64,000 nt of DNA, taken from positions 1 to 64,000 of the forward strand of contig NZ_QZEY01000017.1 of NCBI RefSeq assembly GCF_003594875.1, read 5' to 3'. This document shows, piece after piece, positions 42,425-51,925 of the stretch (positions are counted from its first letter, which is position 1; each line of letters starts with the position of its first letter). This DNA is from Bailinhaonella thermotolerans (GTDB lineage Bacteria; Actinomycetota; Actinomycetes; Streptosporangiales; Streptosporangiaceae). A program made the position numbers and the translations under genes. The notes beneath the pieces are model-generated. The model ran no database searches and had not been told where the DNA came from. It worked only from the letters and a program-made list of their open reading frames with translations.

Positions 42425-42652
42425 ATTTACCGACGTTTGCGCCGTCGCCTCGCGCTCGGCCGGCGGCGCCGCCGCGACGGGGGGCTGTCCGCGATGCTCC
42501 GCCAGATCGAGGAGTTCCTCGGCGGGCTCGAGGGCGTCGAGCGGCGCCGCGCCGCACGGACCCTGAGCGTCCAGCGCGGCCACGTGATCGGCTGGCAGCC
42601 CCGGGCGGAGCCGGATCGGCCGGGCGACACCCGGGGTGGGCCACACGCCTGA
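42425..42652 (+). CDS. Possible small basic protein with an ATT start
   Basis: A 75-codon frame starts at ATT 42425, four bases after a full GGAGGA site (42415-42420), an arrangement like the ATT start of infC. The product has a very basic N-terminus (YRRLRRRLALGRRRRR), then a helix (LRQIEEFLGGLEGVERRRAA) and a polar tail. A TTG (42437) or ATG further on could start a shorter form. A hairpin terminator follows the stop at 42705-42730. I have no family for it. Confidence 0.4.
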   Translation: MYRRLRRRLALGRRRRRDGGLSAMLRQIEEFLGGLEGVERRRAARTLSVQRGHVIGWQPRAEPDRPGDTRGGPHA

Positions 42653-42704
42653 CCGTCGACCCGTCGTGACGCCGCGGGGCGGTGGCACGACGGGTCCCTG
42701 AGCG

Positions 42705-42730
42705 TCGGCCCCACTTTAAGGTGGGGCCGA
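42705..42730. terminator. Hairpin terminator
   Basis: TCGGCCCCAC and GTGGGGCCGA form a perfect 10-bp stem around TTTAAG, 53 bp after the possible small gene at 42425-42652 and before the histidine kinase gene. Confidence 0.7.
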
Positions 42731-42916
42731 TTCGGTGTGAGCTGTCTCTCGGTGACGCCGCCTCGCTCCCCCGTCGTCCCAAGCCAGCGGCCGGTGCCCC
42801 CGGGCGGCCGTCCGCCGCCGGCGCCGATCCGCGGCACAAGATCGCGATCGCGGTCGTGGTCCCTGTTACGGTTGTCGCCGATCATCTGTTACCGGCGAGT
42901 ACGGTCCGCGAATGGC

Positions 42917-45157
42917 ATGCGACACTATGGAGCCCGGTTGATCACCAGAACCATCCCCGTGCTTTCCAAGCGGCAGGCCAGGGCTTTCACCAAGCTCACG
43001 CTCGTCATGGCGGCCGCGTTCGTGGCCCTGTGCGGCGCGCTCGCCGCCACCAGCGGGGCTCCCTGGGAGGCCGATCCGCTCATGGCCGGGATCGCCGGTC
43101 TCGGGCTCGCCTTCCAGGCCGTCGCGCTCATGCTCAAGCGCGAGGCCGGGACCGGCCTGGAGCTGTCCTTCGTGATCGCGTTGTACAACTGCGTCGGCGT
43201 CCTGGCCGTCCCCGGGTCGACGTTCGTGGCGCTGAGCGTCATCGTCATGGCCGTCGTCCGCGCCCGGCGCCCCTTCGAATGGCGCCAGTACCTGTGCAAT
43301 CTCAGCGTCAACGGGATCGCCGTCGGCGTGTTCGCGCTCGCCGCCACCGCGGCCGGCCTCCCGCACGCCTCCCTCGGCCCGCTCCAGGTCGCGGTCGTGG
43401 CCTGCACGGGCCTGGGGTTCCCCATCGTGCACGGGCTGCTGGCCGAGCCGGCGGTCCGCATCCTGCAGGACACCCCCGCCAGGCCGCTCAAGAGCCACCT
43501 GCTGCCCCTGAGGCTGCCCGAGGTCGGCCTCAACAGCGCCGGCATGGCGATCCTGATCGCGCTGGGGTCGCGGCTGCAGCAGCCCGCCTGGGTGGTCCTG
43601 GCCGTCCTGCCCGCGGTCATCGTGGGGCTGCGCACCCGGGCCGCGTACGTGCACAGCGACATGATCCAGCGGGCGGAGCAGCTGCTCGGCGTCCCGGACA
43701 AGCTGGCGGCCAAGGTGCGCACTCCGGACGACCTGGCGGCGATCTGCGCCGAGCTGCGCCGCATCATGGGGGCCAAGGAGCTGTGGTTCCACACGGCGCT
43801 GCCGCACGGCCAGGTGTGGGTCCACACCTCCGAGCAGGCGGGGAACGCCGCCTACATCTCCAGCCCGCGCCATTACCCCGGGTGGATGCGCAGTTCCTCG
43901 CCAGAGCCCCAGCGCATCCCCGCGGCGCTGCTGCCCGGCGGGTGGGGGCACGGGATTCAGGCCGAGGTGGTCTCGCCCGACGGGCGGATGGCCGGTCATC
44001 TGATCTGCGGCTGGGACACGACCGAGCAGGGCTGGATCACGCGGGCGCTGGCCATCGGACCGATCTCGATGTCCTCGTTCAAGGCGATGTCCGGCGCGCT
44101 GGGGCATCTGATAGCCGAGATTCGCAGCGGCTACCTGCAGCGGGAGGAGATCTCCCGGCTGAACTCGGTCGTGCAGCACGCCTCGGTGGCGATCGCCGCG
44201 GCGGACGCCGCGGGCCGCGTGGTGGTGTGGAACCAGGCGATGGCGGCGATGTCGGGCGTCCCGGCCGGGCACGCGCTGGGCCGGCGGGAGGATGAGGTGC
44301 TGCGGCTGGAGACGGCGGACGGGTCACCGGTGTCGCTGCGCCAGGGCGCCCAGGGCAGCCTGCGGCTCCGGTCCACGGCCACGGGCCAGCCTCGGTGGGT
44401 TCAGGCGGCGGCGACCACGCCGCAGGAGGCCGCGCTCACCGGTGTCCACGGCATGGTGCTGGTCGACGAGGACGACGCGCGCAAGATCGAGATGATGCGC
44501 GCCACGCTGCTGCAGGCGGTGCAGCACGAGCTGCGCACCCCGCTGACTCCCATCCGGGGTTACGCGCAGCTGCTGATGGCCGACGGGCCGATGCCGGATG
44601 CGCAGCGGCGCGAGTGGGGCCGTCACATCTACGACGCCACCCTCACCCTCGACCGCACGCTCAGCGACCTGGCGACGGTCACCTCGCTCACCGACCCCGA
44701 CGGGCCGCTGCTCCACGCCCGTCTGGAGCCGCTGGTGGTGGATGAGATCGTGGCCTCGGCCGTGGCCGCGGTGCCGCAGGCGCGCGTGACCGTCCAGCAG
44801 CTCACGCCGGGCATCAAGGCCGTCGGGGACCCGGTGCGGTTCCGCCAGTGCCTGATCGCCCTGCTGGTGAACGCCACCCGGTACGCGCCCGGCGCGCCGG
44901 TCGACATCGTGGTGGCGCAGAGCGGCGCCTGGGCCAGTGTGATGGTCGTCGATCAGGGCCCGGGGATCGATCCGCGGGACCGGCCGCACATCTTCGAGCG
45001 CCGCTACCGGGGGCGCACGGCCTCGGCGCCGGGCAGCGGCATGGGGCTGTACATCACCCGCACGCTCATGACGGCGATGAACGGCTCCATCGAGCTGCTC
45101 GCGGGGTATCCGGGCGGGGCGTGCTTCGAGCTCAAACTGCCCCTGATGCAACGGTGA
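42917..45157 (+). CDS. Membrane histidine kinase with MASE-like sensor and PAS domain
   Basis: A 746-residue sensor kinase. The N-terminal 250 residues are hydrophobic, with about seven or eight membrane helices (LTLVMAAAFVALCGALAATS is the first), resembling a MASE-type integral sensor. A GAF-like region, a PAS domain (LNSVVQHASVAIAAADAAGR), a HisKA box with phospho-His in VQHELRTPLTPIRGYAQLL (about residue 537) and a HATPase domain (DQGPGIDPRDRPHIF, GMGLYITR) follow. Start ATG 42917 is the last Met before the first helix. No response regulator is adjacent, so it is an orphan kinase. Confidence 0.88.
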   Translation: MRHYGARLITRTIPVLSKRQARAFTKLTLVMAAAFVALCGALAATSGAPWEADPLMAGIAGLGLAFQAVALMLKREAGTGLELSFVIALYNCVGVLAVPGSTFVALSVIVMAVVRARRPFEWRQYLCNLSVNGIAVGVFALAATAAGLPHASLGPLQVAVVACTGLGFPIVHGLLAEPAVRILQDTPARPLKSHLLPLRLPEVGLNSAGMAILIALGSRLQQPAWVVLAVLPAVIVGLRTRAAYVHSDMIQRAEQLLGVPDKLAAKVRTPDDLAAICAELRRIMGAKELWFHTALPHGQVWVHTSEQAGNAAYISSPRHYPGWMRSSSPEPQRIPAALLPGGWGHGIQAEVVSPDGRMAGHLICGWDTTEQGWITRALAIGPISMSSFKAMSGALGHLIAEIRSGYLQREEISRLNSVVQHASVAIAAADAAGRVVVWNQAMAAMSGVPAGHALGRREDEVLRLETADGSPVSLRQGAQGSLRLRSTATGQPRWVQAAATTPQEAALTGVHGMVLVDEDDARKIEMMRATLLQAVQHELRTPLTPIRGYAQLLMADGPMPDAQRREWGRHIYDATLTLDRTLSDLATVTSLTDPDGPLLHARLEPLVVDEIVASAVAAVPQARVTVQQLTPGIKAVGDPVRFRQCLIALLVNATRYAPGAPVDIVVAQSGAWASVMVVDQGPGIDPRDRPHIFERRYRGRTASAPGSGMGLYITRTLMTAMNGSIELLAGYPGGACFELKLPLMQR

Positions 45158-45213
45158 CCGGCCCGCGGGCCGCGCGCAGGGCGGGCCGGTTCGCCCGGTC
45201 CCCGCTCAGGGGA

Positions 45214-45241
45214 ACACCCCGGACAGGCTCGTCCGGGGTGT
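45214..45241. terminator. Hairpin terminator
   Basis: ACACCCCGGAC and GTCCGGGGTGT form a perfect 11-bp stem around AGGCTC between the convergent kinase and PIN-domain genes. Confidence 0.8.
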
Positions 45242-45281
45242 CGCTCGGGTACGGCCCGTGGCCGGCATGTCCTTGCCGGTC

Positions 45282-45911
45282 TCACGCCCGGCGGGCCAGG
45301 GCTGAGGTCACGCGGTGCAGTTTCTGCGGGGACAGGACCAGCACGTCCCGGCCGGCGATGGAGGCGCCGACGCCCTGCAGGCCCCGGTCGAAGGTGACCA
45401 GGACCACGCCGGGCCCGCCCGTGTCCCGCCGGACGGCCAGCGCCGTGGCGATGACGCCCAGGTCCTCGTGGTCGATCTGGCCGTAGGCGTCCCCCACCAG
45501 TTCCGGGAAGATCCCGCGGGCCGGGTCGTTCACGCTGCGGGGGTCGACGTTCCACCGCCCGCCGGACACCTCGCACACCATCGCCACGACCGCGCAGTAG
45601 CGGGCGGCCAGGGCGGGAGGCATCGGGTCGCTGATCACGCGCGACAGCACGTGCCGCAAGGTGGTGATCATCTCCTGGGAGGCGAAGAGGCGGGCCCCGT
45701 CGCCGCGTCCCCGGCACGCCTGTTCGACCAGGCGCGCCGCCGCGTGCAGTCCTTCCTCGGCCCGCGTCGCGGGGGAGGTGTCCAGCAGGGCCGACAGGGC
45801 GCGGCCCAGTTCGGCCGGCCGGTCCACCCGGCGCAGGTCGATCCGCTGGGCGAGATCCACCCACACGTTCAGGTCCAGCACATAGCACGCCGTCGTGGTC
45901 GCGTAGCGCAT
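45282..45911 (-). CDS. PIN-domain-like protein
   Basis: A 209-residue protein with PIN-nuclease features: an N-terminal strand with acidic residues (YVLDLNVWVDLA), a middle Glu-rich helix, DHEDLGVIATALAVR and VVLVTFDRGLQGV, whose Asp residues would bind metal. It is longer than VapC toxins (about 130 residues) and no antitoxin gene adjoins it. I chose ATG 45911, which has an AAAAGGAG site, over the Met at 45932. It lies downstream of the AAA+ gene but a terminator hairpin separates them. RNase activity is inferred. Confidence 0.75.
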   Translation of the reverse strand: MRYATTTACYVLDLNVWVDLAQRIDLRRVDRPAELGRALSALLDTSPATRAEEGLHAAARLVEQACRGRGDGARLFASQEMITTLRHVLSRVISDPMPPALAARYCAVVAMVCEVSGGRWNVDPRSVNDPARGIFPELVGDAYGQIDHEDLGVIATALAVRRDTGGPGVVLVTFDRGLQGVGASIAGRDVLVLSPQKLHRVTSALARRA

Positions 45912-46028
45912 GTCGTTGCTCCTTTTGGTCACGGCCCTCGGGCCTGGCGGGCCCGACCGTGGCGGCGCGGCGCGCGACGCCTCCCCTGCTCGCCGGATCC
46001 GCTGCCGCCGAGCCCCTGGCGGCGTGCG

Positions 46029-46058
46029 AAGGCCCCCGTCCGGGTGGACGGGGGCCTT
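46029..46058. terminator. Hairpin terminator after the AAA+ gene
   Basis: AAGGCCCCCGTCC and its exact complement form a 13-bp stem around GGGT, 10 bases past the stop of the AAA+ gene on the minus strand. It marks the end of the J-domain/VWA/AAA+ unit. Confidence 0.83.
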
Positions 46059-46068
46059 GCCGGAGGGT

Positions 46069-48006
46069 TCAGCGAGCGCGCGCGGCGGCCTGCCGTTCCA
46101 CCTCCACGAAGAGGTCGATGAAGTACCGCTGGCGATCGCCCTTGTTGCCCGAGATCAGGCTGAACTTGAACTGCTGGGGCAGGTGCCGGACCAGCGCGAG
46201 GATCCCCTCGCGGGCCTTCTGCAGCTGCGACAGCTCACACTGCTTGATCGCGCTGAGCACCTCCTCGTGCGCGCCGCCGTGCACGGGGCCGCCGTGCTCG
46301 TCGCGTTGCGCCAGCAGCTCCACGTACCGGTCCAGGTCGCGCAGGATGCGGCTGATCTGCGGGACGGTCCGCTTGGACAGCATGGCGTACAGGTCGTGCA
46401 GGGGCACCGGGGCGCGCTCGCGCAGCAGCGGCACGCACTCCTCCAGCACCTCCTGGTCGGCCTTGTAGCCGGGCCTGCTGTCCTGCTTGTCCAGCTCCCG
46501 CCGCCAGGCGATGATCATGCCCTCCAGCACGCGGGGGTTGGCGAACACCCGGGCCGTGTCGTCCAGGCACTCCTTGTGCCAGTCGATGACGACCTCGGCG
46601 ACCTCGCCGTAGGCGTCGATCAGCCACTCGTACGCCAGGGACAGGTCGGAGGTCACGTCGATGGACATGTCGAACCTGTCGGCGTGCGCGCGGTCGGGCT
46701 TGCCCACGTGCATGGGCACGCCGTGCACCTCGCGGGGGTTGGTCATGGCGATGATCGCGTGGATGTTGACGTCGACCCCGCAGAAGGTGCGCTCCTGCAG
46801 CACCTCCAGGAACATGTTCATCACCGCGGTGCGGGCCCGCCAGATCTCGTCCAGGATCACGATGATGCCGCGCGGGTCGTCGGGGTCGCGCAGGTCTCGG
46901 GTCAGCCACATGGCGAACCCGCCCTCGCCGTCCGGCATCGGGGCCACGCGGTTGTCGGGCGAGTCGTTGGGCCCGTTGAGGTAGACGACGCGGTAGCGGT
47001 CGGCGTACTCGGCGGCCACGGAGGTGACGTAGGCGGTTTTGCCCACGCCGGGCGCTCCCTGGATGAGCAGGGTCCGGCCCTCCGTGATGGCGCGCCGTAC
47101 GGCCGTGCGGGTCTTGTCGGCCATGTCCGCGTCGCGCAGGTAGGGCCGGTTCAGCGCCGCGGCGAGCATGGGCAGCGCCTCGTGGGTGACGACGCGTCCT
47201 TCGGAGTCGCGCAGGTGGTCGCGGGGGCCGGCCAGCAGCGGCAGTCCCCACTCGGCGGGCTGGCCGCGCAGGATGTTGTACAGCACGTGTTCCAGGGTCC
47301 GCGGCTGCAGCTTGTCCAGCGCTCCCGGCCACCGGGTCTCGATCCGCTCGTAGGCCTCGAACGCCGGCGCCAGGTCGACGTCGGGGAACCTGTCGGCCAG
47401 GGCCGCTTTGAACGGCGTGTCGGCGCGGGTGACCGCGACGGTGCGCCAGCGGCTGCCCTGCGCCAGGTCCATCACGCTGACGCCCGCGTGGGAGGCGTCG
47501 TTGTCGCAGGCGATGATGGCGGCCAGGTTCGGGATGGGCACGCCGGCGATGCTGCCGTTGTACAGCTCCATGAGCTGGGAGGCCACGACCTGGGACGGGG
47601 CCCGGCTGGGTTCCTCCACGATCAGCACCAGCGGGCGCTCGCGCCGGAGGAGGTCGTTGGTGAGCACGGTCTCCAGGACGCGCGTCCCCTTGTGCTGCAC
47701 CGGCATCGGGATCGCCAGCCGCTCGGGGTAGAGCGAGGGGACGTTGATCACGAAGGTGTCGTATCCGGCGGCCTCGCAGACCGAGCGGACGGTCGCGGAC
47801 TTGCCGACGCCCGGGCCGCTGAGGAAGCGCACCATGGTCTGGGTCTCGATCGCGTCCAGGATGCGCTCGACGACCTTCTTGCCGATGACCGAGTCGGGGT
47901 CGGGTCCTTCGGGGAAGGTCGCGTTGGCGCCGAATCGGCACACGCGCGACAGGTCCACCGGCGAGGTGGCGGGCTGCCCGGCGGCGGCGCCGGCACGGTG
48001 GGACAT
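46069..48006 (-). CDS. Tandem MoxR-like AAA+ ATPase
   Basis: A 645-residue protein with two AAA+ modules. The first has Walker A GPGVGKS at residues 64-70 and a Walker B-like LVLIVEE. The second has Walker A GAPGVGKT at about residues 318-325 and Walker B IIVILDE, with a sensor-1 Asn in AIIAMTNPRE. The first Walker B carries two Glu and no Asp, so that module may bind but not hydrolyse ATP. MoxR-type ATPases act as chaperones with VWA partners; the VWA protein is encoded just upstream. Start ATG 48006 with a GGGGGAAA site. Confidence 0.87.
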   Translation of the reverse strand: MSHRAGAAAGQPATSPVDLSRVCRFGANATFPEGPDPDSVIGKKVVERILDAIETQTMVRFLSGPGVGKSATVRSVCEAAGYDTFVINVPSLYPERLAIPMPVQHKGTRVLETVLTNDLLRRERPLVLIVEEPSRAPSQVVASQLMELYNGSIAGVPIPNLAAIIACDNDASHAGVSVMDLAQGSRWRTVAVTRADTPFKAALADRFPDVDLAPAFEAYERIETRWPGALDKLQPRTLEHVLYNILRGQPAEWGLPLLAGPRDHLRDSEGRVVTHEALPMLAAALNRPYLRDADMADKTRTAVRRAITEGRTLLIQGAPGVGKTAYVTSVAAEYADRYRVVYLNGPNDSPDNRVAPMPDGEGGFAMWLTRDLRDPDDPRGIIVILDEIWRARTAVMNMFLEVLQERTFCGVDVNIHAIIAMTNPREVHGVPMHVGKPDRAHADRFDMSIDVTSDLSLAYEWLIDAYGEVAEVVIDWHKECLDDTARVFANPRVLEGMIIAWRRELDKQDSRPGYKADQEVLEECVPLLRERAPVPLHDLYAMLSKRTVPQISRILRDLDRYVELLAQRDEHGGPVHGGAHEEVLSAIKQCELSQLQKAREGILALVRHLPQQFKFSLISGNKGDRQRYFIDLFVEVERQAAARAR

Positions 48007-48140
48007 CAGGGATTTCCCCCTTCGCTTTGGGTTGTGCGGACGTCCCCGGACCGTCGTCGCCCCCGCCGCGCCGGCAACCAGGACCGCCCGCGCCCGTTCG
48101 CCGGTGAGCGGGACGCGGGCGCGGCGCGGGCAGGACGTGG

Positions 48141-48178
48141 ACGGCCGCGCGGGCATCGGCTGATGCGCGCGCGGCCGT
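48141..48178. terminator. Hairpin between the VWA and AAA+ genes
   Basis: A 17-bp stem with one mismatch (ACGGCCGCGCGGGCATC at 48141-48157 against 48162-48178) lies 31 bases past the VWA stop and 135 bases before the AAA+ start. It could attenuate or end transcription, so the AAA+ gene may be made at a different level or from its own promoter. Confidence 0.6.
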
Positions 48179-48208
48179 GGAAAGGGCGGGAAAGGGGTGT
48201 CCTGTGCG

Positions 48209-49624
48209 CTATGACTCGGGCATGTCCACCTCGAGCACGGTGTGGAAGTGGTCCTGGTGGCGCGAGGTGGTCCCGCCGGGCGTGATCAGCAGGATCCACC
48301 GGTCGGGGTCGCGCGGCCAGGCGCCGCCGTCCGGGGAGGCGAAGTAGCCGTCGGTCACGACGAGGATGGCGTCGTAGCCCTCGTCCCCGGTCTTGTCGTC
48401 GACGTAGTCGGAGACGGCCTTGACGTCGGTGCCGCCGCCGCCGCGCAGCGGCTCGCCCGGCCGGAACGGGTACGCCTCGGTGTCGAAGGCGAGCCATTCC
48501 AGGATCAGGTCGTCGCGGCCCTCCCCGATGTGCTCGGCGATCCAGTTCAGGACCCGCGTCTCCATCGACCCGGAGGCGTCCACCGCGATGAGGACCTTGC
48601 GCTTGAGCTCGTCGCCGCGCCAGGACATCTGCAGGTCCCAGGGGCGTTTCTGGTTCCACACCAGGCGCGCGCCCGGCACGCAGCGGGCGTGCAGCGCGGT
48701 CGCCAGGTAGGTCTTCCACATCTGGGTGTCGCCGCCGGCGGCGGTGTCCCCCCGGAGCCGGCCGGCCCCGGTCAGGCCCCACAGGCGGCCGGCGGCCTCC
48801 TGCCCGGCGGTCACCCCCATGACCTCCTCCAGCTCCTCGCGCGCCCGCTGGTCGTCGCGGTGCACGGCGTCGTGCACCGCGCCGCGCACGGCGGCCTCCA
48901 CCGCGTCGCGCAGGTGGTCCCGGTCCAGCACGTGGCCCGGGAAGCCGTCGCCGGAGCCGTCCTGGGCGTGGTGCGCGCACACCTGCGGGGCGCTGCCGGG
49001 CGGGTTGGGCATGCGTGCCAGTTCGGCGCGGCAGGTCAGCTCGTCCCGGACGAACGTCTCGTACGGCACCGGCGTCATGCCCGCGTCGCGGAGCTGGGCC
49101 GCGTACCGCATGTACTGCTCGTTCGGGTCGATGCCGACGGTCTCGACCCGGCCCCCGGGCAGGGTGCGGATCGGCATCAGCCCGGGCCGGATGGAGCCCG
49201 TGTGCGGGTCGGGCTGGGCGGAGCGGCGCAGGCACAGGTGGTTGATGACGATCTCCTGCGCCAGGGTGCGCAGTTCGTCCCCGGCGGTGTCCATCGACAG
49301 GTGGGCGAACAGCAGGTGGTAGCCCTCGTGGGTGAGCCCGAACGACAGCCCGTAGGCGTCGAGCGACTCGGCGAACCACGGGTTGACCAGCAGCAGGCGG
49401 TGGTAGTCACCCGTCATGCACACGGCCAGGGTCGGCACCGCCGAGGTGTAGACCATGGTGGTGACGTTGGCCAGTTCGCGGGCCAGGATCGCCCGGCCGG
49501 CGCCGAAGTGGCGCCTGGCCTCCTCCACGCGCGGCCGGACCTTGTCGACCAGCGCGCGCGGCGGGACCGGCTCGTGCGCGAGCAGCTGCGCCCGCAGCCG
49601 CGCGAAATCGGGGTTTCCTGCCAT
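48209..49624 (-). CDS. Zincin-like/VWA protein (DUF2201-type)
   Basis: A 471-residue protein. The N-terminal half has a metallopeptidase-like motif, THEGYHLLFAH, with His99, Glu100 and His103 (HExxH), typical of DUF2201 proteins. The C-terminal half is a von Willebrand A domain with a complete MIDAS start (IAVDASGSM at about residue 345), a downstream Thr (GGGGTDVKAV) and a VVTDGY strand. The middle is Asp/Glu- and Arg-rich. MoxR ATPases work with VWA proteins in metal insertion and complex assembly. ATG 49624 with AAGGAG. It is encoded between the J-domain gene and the AAA+ gene. Confidence 0.88.
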   Translation of the reverse strand: MAGNPDFARLRAQLLAHEPVPPRALVDKVRPRVEEARRHFGAGRAILARELANVTTMVYTSAVPTLAVCMTGDYHRLLLVNPWFAESLDAYGLSFGLTHEGYHLLFAHLSMDTAGDELRTLAQEIVINHLCLRRSAQPDPHTGSIRPGLMPIRTLPGGRVETVGIDPNEQYMRYAAQLRDAGMTPVPYETFVRDELTCRAELARMPNPPGSAPQVCAHHAQDGSGDGFPGHVLDRDHLRDAVEAAVRGAVHDAVHRDDQRAREELEEVMGVTAGQEAAGRLWGLTGAGRLRGDTAAGGDTQMWKTYLATALHARCVPGARLVWNQKRPWDLQMSWRGDELKRKVLIAVDASGSMETRVLNWIAEHIGEGRDDLILEWLAFDTEAYPFRPGEPLRGGGGTDVKAVSDYVDDKTGDEGYDAILVVTDGYFASPDGGAWPRDPDRWILLITPGGTTSRHQDHFHTVLEVDMPES

Positions 49625-49755
49625 GGGCGATGTTCTCCTTCGGGTCTGGCTTGACAGGTCCCGGCCGACCGTGAGGGCCGGGCGCGGCGGGGCCAGCAGG
49701 GGCGGGCGGCCCGATCCCTGTCCCGGGGCCGCGGCGCCCGATGCGGGAGGCGGGA

Positions 49756-51150
49756 TCACGCCGGGGTGCGCGGGCACAGGTGGGGCAGCAGCGCGGCGAA
49801 GGCACGGCGGTTGACCACCGGCCGGGCCTGGGCGAGCCAGTCGCCCACCGCGTCACGGACCGCGGCGGCGTCGGCGGCGTACCGCTCCACCAGGTCGCCG
49901 TTGTCGTAGGTGCGGATCCCCCGGCCCTGGGGGTGCACCGCCACGAAGCCCCGCACGTCCGTCCCCGGCGGCAGCAGCCGCTTCAGGCCCGCCACGGCCG
50001 CGTCCAGGCCGGCCCCGCCGTCGGCGAACATCTCCCCGTCCACGCGCAGCGGCTCCTTGCCGGACCAGGTGTAGCGGCCGGACGGGCCGGGCCAGTTCAC
50101 CACGGCGGCCGCCAGCGAGTCGCGGATGATCACGTGGTCGACGTACTCGGCCGTGTCCGCGGCGGACGGCACCGCGACCGCGTGCACGATCCGGGTTCCC
50201 GGCAGCATGGCCAGCTGCTCGGCCACGGCGGCCCCTGCGGCGGCCAGTCGCCGGTCGGCGGGGGCCTTCAGTCCCGCGCCGGCCTCGTTGAACACCTGGA
50301 ATCGCAGCGAGTCGCGCGGGACGGCCGCGTCCAGCAGCCGGGCGTGCCGCAGCTCGGCGGCCGCCAGGCCCAGTCCGCCCGCCCCGGCCACGGCGATGAT
50401 CGCCGCCGCCGGGGTCCAGATGGTGGCCGAGGCGGCGCACATGGCGGCGATCAGGGGCCCGGCCGCGCAGACCGCCAGAACCGCCAGGACCCAGCGGCGG
50501 CGCCGGCGGAACACGACGGCCACGGCGAAGGCGGGCAGCGCGATCAGGCCGGTGACCAGCAGCGCGGCCGGCAACTGCCGCGGCCAGGCCGCCGCCAGCG
50601 CGGCGGCGCACGCCAGGTCGGTGATGAGGCTGCCGGCCAGGAGCCGCCACTGGTATCCGAAGGCGGGCCGTACCTGGGGACCGCCGGCGGCCGGGGTGTG
50701 CGCCCGCATCCAGGCCGGGTGGGAGGCGGCGCGGGTACCGCCCCGTGGGGAGCGTTCCCCGGCGCCGGCGCGGGTCCCCCGCCCGCCGGCGCGCGGTCCG
50801 GCTGGGCCGGGTCCGCCGGGGCGCTGCCCCGGTTCCCCGCGAGGCGCGCCGGCGCGGTCCTGGCCGGCCCGCCGCTCACCGCCCGCGGCGCCGCCTCCCG
50901 GCGGCGCGCTCGCGCCCGCCGGGTCCTCGCGGTGGCCGGCGCCGCTGAGCCGCCGCCGGTCGTAGGCCGCTCGCGCGGCGGGATCCTTCAGCGTCTCGTA
51001 GGCCACCTGGACGATGCGGAACATGCCCGCGTTGCCGCCCTTGTCCGGATGCACGAGGGCCGCGGTGCGACGGTAGGCCTTGGCGATGTCGCCGGGGGGC
51101 GCGTCAGAGGGCACGCCGAGGATCTCGTAGTAATCAGGTAGCCCGGACAT
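49756..51150 (-). CDS. Membrane J-domain (DnaJ-like) protein
   Basis: A 464-residue protein. Residues 1-70 are a J domain with HPD at 34-36 (ALVHPDKGG), then a 90-residue Gly/Pro/Arg-rich linker, three or four membrane helices (about 170-265; LLVTGLIALPAFAVAVVFRR and AAMCAASATIWTPAAAIIAV), and a soluble C-terminal domain with VDHVIIRDSLAAAVVNWPG that faintly recalls NERD nuclease-related domains. The J domain should recruit Hsp70 to the membrane. ATG 51150 begins the J domain; the Met at 51174 is an alternative. First gene of the J/VWA/AAA+ series. Confidence 0.88.
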   Translation of the reverse strand: MSGLPDYYEILGVPSDAPPGDIAKAYRRTAALVHPDKGGNAGMFRIVQVAYETLKDPAARAAYDRRRLSGAGHREDPAGASAPPGGGAAGGERRAGQDRAGAPRGEPGQRPGGPGPAGPRAGGRGTRAGAGERSPRGGTRAASHPAWMRAHTPAAGGPQVRPAFGYQWRLLAGSLITDLACAAALAAAWPRQLPAALLVTGLIALPAFAVAVVFRRRRRWVLAVLAVCAAGPLIAAMCAASATIWTPAAAIIAVAGAGGLGLAAAELRHARLLDAAVPRDSLRFQVFNEAGAGLKAPADRRLAAAGAAVAEQLAMLPGTRIVHAVAVPSAADTAEYVDHVIIRDSLAAAVVNWPGPSGRYTWSGKEPLRVDGEMFADGGAGLDAAVAGLKRLLPPGTDVRGFVAVHPQGRGIRTYDNGDLVERYAADAAAVRDAVGDWLAQARPVVNRRAFAALLPHLCPRTPA

Positions 51151-51304
51151 GCCCGCGACCGTCCGCTCCCCCATCCGGCCCGCATGCCGGACGCGCGGCC
51201 GCCCGGCATCGGCCGCGCGCTCCTGTCCGGCCAGGCCGGGGCCAGCGACTTGTCCGCCCCCTCCGTTACGCTGCCAGGCCCCCGCCCCACCGCTGGAGGA
51301 GACC

Positions 51305-51925
51305 ATGGACGACGACACGTACCTGCACGCCCTGCTCGACCGGTACGGGCTGACCCCCCAGTTCAGCGCCGTGTGGTCCAAGGGCGTCAGTCCGCAGGCG
51401 GCTGCCCACGCCCTCGGCGCGGGCACCCACGTGGGCGTTGCGGAGGGCGTGATGTCCGCGTGGAGCCACCTCGAAGAGCCGCACACGCTCCTGTTCGCGG
51501 GGCCGTTCACCGCGGACTGGTCGCTCGTTCTGCGGCTCAATGGGGTGATCGCCGTCACCGAGAGCGCCGTCGCGCTCTCAGGAACGGGGGGCCGGGAAGC
51601 GGTCGCCGTCGGCTGGCACATCGGCGGAGGCGAGCGGCTCAGCTACGCCCGCGACGGGGTGCTCGCCGAGGACTGGCAGTTCATGATGGACGGCGTGCCC
51701 GACCGGTTCGGTGACCTCGCCGGCGGGCTGCCGTTCTTGGGCCGCGACATCGAGGCGAACCCGGACGCCGAGCCCGAGGAGATGGACGACTGGGCCGGGA
51801 TCGGGCAGAGCTATACCTCCGCGCTCATCGTCGCGGGCCGGATCGTGGGCCGGGAACTCGGCCCCGGCTGGCTCGACGCCCCGCAGGCCTGCTACCTGAT
51901 CCCCGGGACCTGGTACCGCGGATAG
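51305..51925 (+). CDS. DUF6461-like protein
   Basis: A 206-residue soluble protein that fits DUF6461 by its pattern of WSLVLRLNGVIAVTE followed by SGTGGREAVAVGWHIGG and a C-terminal PGTWYRG. The function of this family is unknown. ATG 51305 has GGAGGAG upstream. It is divergent from the J-domain gene with a 154-bp spacer and is followed, 85 bp later, by a second member. Membership in the family is judged by eye. Confidence 0.72.
   Translation: MDDDTYLHALLDRYGLTPQFSAVWSKGVSPQAAAHALGAGTHVGVAEGVMSAWSHLEEPHTLLFAGPFTADWSLVLRLNGVIAVTESAVALSGTGGREAVAVGWHIGGGERLSYARDGVLAEDWQFMMDGVPDRFGDLAGGLPFLGRDIEANPDAEPEEMDDWAGIGQSYTSALIVAGRIVGRELGPGWLDAPQACYLIPGTWYRG

Noticed and set aside
42682-44295. A long open frame on the same strand as, and overlapping, the histidine kinase gene
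   Set aside because: It is the Arg/Gly/Ala-rich shadow of the kinase in another frame; the kinase frame has clear domains and motifs.
45282-45911. VapBC toxin-antitoxin module
   Set aside because: The PIN-like protein is too long for VapC, and no antitoxin-like frame is found up- or downstream.
45910-48285. A 791-codon plus-strand frame opposite the AAA+ gene
   Set aside because: It is rich in Gly, Val, His and Asp with no motif, typical of the antisense shadow of a GC-rich gene.
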